From assembly GCA_947174215.1 (NCBI GenBank), contig CAMWIB010000053.1, positions 1-7,264 on the forward strand: a DNA stretch of 7,264 nucleotides. The letters are read 5' to 3'. The DNA is from an uncultured Clostridia bacterium (GTDB taxonomy: Bacteria > Bacillota > Clostridia > Christensenellales > CAG-917). Each line of letters begins with the position of its first letter. Positions within the stretch are counted from its first letter, which is position 1. Below the pieces are notes generated by a model. It did not search any database, had not been told where the DNA came from, and saw nothing but the letters and a program-made list of their open reading frames with translations. The position numbers and the translations under genes were made by a program. Positions 4,574 through 7,264 of this stretch are shown piece after piece.

Positions 4574-5563
4574 ATGTCAATGGAAGCAAAGAAAGCACTT
4601 ATCATTCGCATCTATCAGGTTCTTGAAGACTACTCCGACTCCGAGCATCCGCTCAAACAGCAGGACATAATAGACATACTGCGCCGCGACTACGACATCG
4701 AATGCGAGCGTAAGGCGATTGGAAGAAATATCTCCTGCCTTAAAGAAATAGGCGTAGATATAGACAGCGACGGAAACGGAGTATATCTCGCTTCCCGCCG
4801 CATTGAAAATTCCGAGCTTCGACTGCTCATTGACAGTGCGCTCTGCTCGCGCTACATAAACCCCACGCACTCCAAGCAGTTGATTGAAAAGCTGATAAGC
4901 CTTGGCGGTCGCCATTTCAAGAGTCACGTCAAGCACGTACATTCCGTGACTGATTGGGGCAAGACGCAGAATAAGGATTTGTTCCTCAATATCGACCTGA
5001 TTGACGAAGCGATAGAGCTTGGCAAGAAGATTGAATTTGACTATATCAGAATGGATATAGACGGCAAGGCGTACGTGAGCGGCCGTCATATCGGCTCGCC
5101 ATATCATATGCTGTTGCACAACCAACGCTACTACGTTATGCTCCACGACGACAAGTACGGAAACATTTGCTACGACCGATTGGACAAGATAAAGCATATG
5201 CGCATACTCGACGAGGACGCTCTGCCACTCAAAGAGAATAAGGGCTTCGAGCATGGCATAAACTACAAGAATATCGCAACGGGACTTCCGTATATGTTCA
5301 GCGACGAACAACAGCTCATCACGATAAGATGCGCCAATTTTATGGTAGACGAGCTTTACGATTGGTTTGGTGGCGGCTTCGAAACACGCAGAGAGGACGA
5401 TAACCATTTCTCCGCTACGGTCAAGGCAAGCCCGCAGGCAATGCTGTACTGGACGTTACAGTACAACGACAAGGTTGAGGTTCTATCTCCGAAGTCACTT
5501 CGAAATGAAGTAATTAAAGCTCTCAAATCCACACTCGCCCTATACGGCGAATGCTCCGACTAA
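4574..5563 (+). CDS. wHTH-WYL domain transcriptional regulator
   Basis: 329-aa cytosolic regulator with the standard three-part layout. An N-terminal winged helix (about 5-75; QQDIIDILRRDYDIECERKAIGRNISCLKEIG is cut here to its key parts: helix QQDIIDILRR 29-38 and recognition-type helix RKAIGRNISCLKEIG 46-60, then wing VYLAS). A WYL domain follows (about 135-212), with core PYHMLLHNQRYYVMLH (176-191) and YDRLDKI (200-206). A C-terminal WCX-type domain (about 245-325) carries ITIRCANFMVDELYDWFG. The eponymous W-Y-L triplet reads Y-Y-V (186-188), a tolerated variant. WYL domains bind nucleic-acid or nucleotide ligands and relatives include BrxR/CapW defence regulators, but no defence effector is visible here. 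AGAGG (4562-4566) lies 7 nt before the ATG; M3 is a weaker alternative. The palindrome at 4503-4524 suggests autoregulation. Targets otherwise unknown. Confidence 0.92.
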   Translation: MSMEAKKALIIRIYQVLEDYSDSEHPLKQQDIIDILRRDYDIECERKAIGRNISCLKEIGVDIDSDGNGVYLASRRIENSELRLLIDSALCSRYINPTHSKQLIEKLISLGGRHFKSHVKHVHSVTDWGKTQNKDLFLNIDLIDEAIELGKKIEFDYIRMDIDGKAYVSGRHIGSPYHMLLHNQRYYVMLHDDKYGNICYDRLDKIKHMRILDEDALPLKENKGFEHGINYKNIATGLPYMFSDEQQLITIRCANFMVDELYDWFGGGFETRREDDNHFSATVKASPQAMLYWTLQYNDKVEVLSPKSLRNEVIKALKSTLALYGECSD

Positions 5564-5568
5564 AATAT

Positions 5569-5605
5569 AAAATGCGTTCCTTTGCCCTAATACCTTGCAT
5601 TTTTT
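5569..5605 (+). terminator. Weak terminator candidate after the WYL gene
   Basis: AAAATGC (5569-5575) can pair with GCATTTT (5597-5603) across a 21-nt loop, ending in a T6 run (5600-5605), six bases after the stop codon. The stem is AT-rich and the loop long, so termination would be leaky; some read-through into the CLC gene is possible. Confidence 0.3.
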
Positions 5606-5623
5606 AGCGCAAGAGTCTATAAT
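5595..5623 (+). promoter_or_regulatory. Promoter of the CLC gene
   Basis: -35 TTGCAT (5595-5600, 3/6), 17-bp spacer, -10 TATAAT (5618-5623, perfect). The predicted start near 5630 gives a leader of about 70 nt. Inverted arms AGAGTC (5612-5617) and GACTCT (5637-5642) flank the -10 and start point, and could hold a regulator. Confidence 0.5.
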
Positions 5624-5670
5624 ACCATAACATAATGACTCTAAGCCGCAGTCACACGACTTTCAGTCTT

Positions 5671-5699
5671 GGAGGGTTGCTCACAGGCGACAATATATA
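5671..5699 (+). promoter_or_regulatory. Distant ribosome binding site with intervening hairpin, CLC gene
   Basis: The best Shine-Dalgarno, GGAGG (5671-5675), is 24 nt from the ATG, far beyond the usual 5-9 nt. Between them GUUGC (5676-5680) pairs with GCGAC (5687-5691) around a 6-nt loop (one G-U pair). With this hairpin folded, only 8 unpaired nt (5692-5699) separate the site from the ATG. A weaker AGGCG (5685-5689), mostly inside the hairpin, is the alternative site; folding would hide it. Confidence 0.4.
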
Positions 5700-7264
5700 A
5701 TGAAACACGACCATATTGGATACAGGCTGTTCCGAAAGGGACTACAACTCATGGCGGTAGGCATCTGCACGGGCTTGTTTGCAGGTGTCGTCGTCACGTT
5801 TTATAACATTGCGGCGAACTTTATCACAAGCTACTCTAAGGATTTGTACCGCGGTATATTAGCGAATCCGCAGTTTATTCCGCTACTGTTTTTAGTGCTT
5901 GCAATCTCAGGATTTGCAATAGCCGTACTCGTACACTTTATCCCGATGATACGCGGAAGCGGTATTCCCCAGACGGAAGGCGCGTCGCGTGGACTTATGA
6001 ACTTTAAGTGGTATCAGGTACTTCCCGCAATGGCGGCGGCAAGCTTATACTGTATGTTCTGCGGGCTTAGCGCGGGTTCGGAAGGTCCGAGTATGTACAT
6101 CGGCGGCGCGTGCGGCGACGCTACGAGCAGACTGCTCGGCGGCTCGGATATGGAAAGGCGTTATCAGATTACAGGCGGCGCGTGCGCAGGTCTTGCGGTC
6201 GCGTTCAACGCTCCGCTTACGGGCGTCATTTTCGCCTTCGAGGAAGCGCACAGACGTTTCACTCCGTCAATATTCATCTGCGCGTTCTCGTCAGTTCTTA
6301 CAGGTCTTATTACCCGCAACCTTCTTTTCACCGCTATGAATATGGAAGTTGTGAGCGTATTCGAAAATTTCGTATTCCACACGCTTCCGATAAAGAGCTA
6401 TCTCTACGTAGTGCTTGCGGCAGTCATAAGCGGGCTTTTCGGAGTCGGATTTTACAAGCTTGCATTCCTCGCTAAAAAGCTATTCTCGAAGATTACCGTA
6501 CTGAAAGGTTCGCTTAAAATGCTTATTCCGTTCCTTTTTGCGGGAGCTGTCGGTCTTATCACAGTCTACGCAATGGGCGGTGGACACGCGGTTATCGAGG
6601 CTATCGGCACTCACGGCGGAACGACGGAAATGTCGGTTGACAGCATATTCTCCTCGCCTATCGTCGTCACACTGCTCATAGTTTTGATACTTAGGCTTTT
6701 ATCAACCGTATTCAACTTGGGCGCAGGCGTGCCGTGCGGAATATTTATTCCAATGCTCGCGCTCGGTGCCTGCATAGGCGCACTCGCCTCAAAGCTGTGT
6801 GGTGCAATAGGAATGTCCGTGGAATACTCGGACTGCATAGTTATGATTTCTATGGCAACCTTCTTCACCGCAGTAGTCAAAGCGCCGCTTACCTCAATCG
6901 TTATGGTAGTGGAGCTTACTTGGCAGTTCACGCTTCTCATTCCCGTCATACTCGGCGTATCGATTGGATATATGATTAGCGAGCTGTTCCGCTTGAAGCC
7001 GCTTTACGACGCTCTCCTTGAAAGTATAATGAAGGAACAAAATATATCTCTTCACCGCGAGGGCTATATCACGACTATCGAAGACGGCGCGGTTGCGGCA
7101 GGTCAAGCGATACGCGACGTACTGTGGCCGGGCAACCTACTCATTCGCTCTATTCAGCGCGACGGAAACGTCATAGTTCCCGCGTCCGACACAGTTCTGC
7201 TCGTCGGTGACAAGCTGACGATTCAGGCGGAAACGGTAAGCCTTGAATACCTTATGCAGTGCGT
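5700..7264 (+). CDS. CLC-family chloride/proton transporter with RCK_C (TrkA_C) domain, 3' end cut by window
   Basis: Integral membrane anion transporter; 521 codons are visible and no stop is reached, so the C terminus is just missing. The membrane part (about 15-430) carries the family's anion-binding motifs: GSGIP (86-90), GSEGP (126-130) with gating Glu E128, and GIFIP (347-351). FEEAH (180-184) puts E182 at the internal proton Glu of E. coli ClcA (E203), suggesting a Cl-/H+ antiporter rather than a channel. Ser in GSGIP fits chloride, and it lacks the fluoride-exporter type motifs. By alignment from memory the pore Tyr (Y445 in ClcA) is Phe here (F410), and the usual Arg of GREGP is Ser. 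Residues about 450-521 form an RCK_C/TrkA_C ligand-sensing domain (LIRSIQRDGNVIVPASDTVL). The start at 5700 is the only usable start: upstream in-frame codons back to the stop at 5628 include no ATG, GTG or TTG. Separate promoter; no link to its neighbours is evident. Confidence 0.93.
   Translation, partial: MKHDHIGYRLFRKGLQLMAVGICTGLFAGVVVTFYNIAANFITSYSKDLYRGILANPQFIPLLFLVLAISGFAIAVLVHFIPMIRGSGIPQTEGASRGLMNFKWYQVLPAMAAASLYCMFCGLSAGSEGPSMYIGGACGDATSRLLGGSDMERRYQITGGACAGLAVAFNAPLTGVIFAFEEAHRRFTPSIFICAFSSVLTGLITRNLLFTAMNMEVVSVFENFVFHTLPIKSYLYVVLAAVISGLFGVGFYKLAFLAKKLFSKITVLKGSLKMLIPFLFAGAVGLITVYAMGGGHAVIEAIGTHGGTTEMSVDSIFSSPIVVTLLIVLILRLLSTVFNLGAGVPCGIFIPMLALGACIGALASKLCGAIGMSVEYSDCIVMISMATFFTAVVKAPLTSIVMVVELTWQFTLLIPVILGVSIGYMISELFRLKPLYDALLESIMKEQNISLHREGYITTIEDGAVAAGQAIRDVLWPGNLLIRSIQRDGNVIVPASDTVLLVGDKLTIQAETVSLEYLMQC

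Noticed and set aside
4380..4670. 96-aa plus-strand open frame running into the WYL gene
   Set aside because: No ribosome binding site, starts upstream of the WYL promoter, and overlaps the WYL start in another frame.
4577..5407. 276-aa open frame antisense to the WYL gene
   Set aside because: It covers the strand opposite a clear WYL-domain gene, has no recognisable domain, and is explained by the codon use of the real gene.
4574..5563. WYL gene as marker of a phage-defence island
   Set aside because: WYL regulators do accompany BREX, CBASS and CRISPR loci, but the neighbours here are a CLC transporter, a small ORF and an aminotransferase, none a defence effector.
5630..5699. Riboswitch in the CLC leader (fluoride, guanidine or c-di-AMP type)
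   Set aside because: CLC genes can carry fluoride riboswitches, but the leader does not show that consensus or any other I know, and the protein lacks fluoride-CLC motifs.

Overview
The window reads like a stretch of chromosome from a low-to-moderate-GC Gram-positive anaerobe, most likely an uncultured Clostridia-type member of the Bacillota. Grounds: AGGAGG-like ribosome binding sites 7-8 nt before most starts, sigma-A type promoters with 17-bp spacers in AT-rich intergenic DNA, and the families present (HxlR regulator, class M sirtuin with zinc macrodomain, wHTH-WYL regulator, CLC with an RCK_C tail). No rRNA, tRNA, CRISPR array, insertion sequence or phage gene was seen. The taxonomic call is an inference.

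Left part (1-2136): a minus-strand pair encodes a zinc-type macrodomain ADP-ribosylhydrolase followed, with overlap, by a SirTM-class sirtuin in which the usual catalytic His is Gln. This is the known writer/eraser pairing for reversible protein ADP-ribosylation. Divergent from it is an HxlR-family regulator with a single Cys near its N terminus. The 199-bp spacer between the two start codons holds two outward promoters and several short palindromes, so a thiol-responsive switch controlling ADP-ribosylation is the most interesting hypothesis here.

Middle (2137-4187): a very good sigma-A promoter drives a two-gene unit: an unrecognised 156-aa protein, then (15-nt gap) a class I/II PLP-dependent aminotransferase. 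Beyond it lie a region able to form nested hairpins and a hairpin that could terminate transcription from both sides.

Right part (4188-7264): a 36-aa minus-strand small ORF with a good ribosome binding site, a wHTH-WYL regulator with a near-perfect palindrome just downstream of its own promoter (likely autoregulation), and a CLC-type chloride/proton transporter with a C-terminal RCK_C/TrkA_C domain that runs off the right edge. The CLC gene has its strongest Shine-Dalgarno 24 nt from the ATG, with a small hairpin in between that would restore normal spacing.

Apart from the macro/sirtuin/HxlR group and the 156-aa/aminotransferase unit, the genes have no obvious shared pathway. No complete new defence or biosynthetic system can be claimed from this window.
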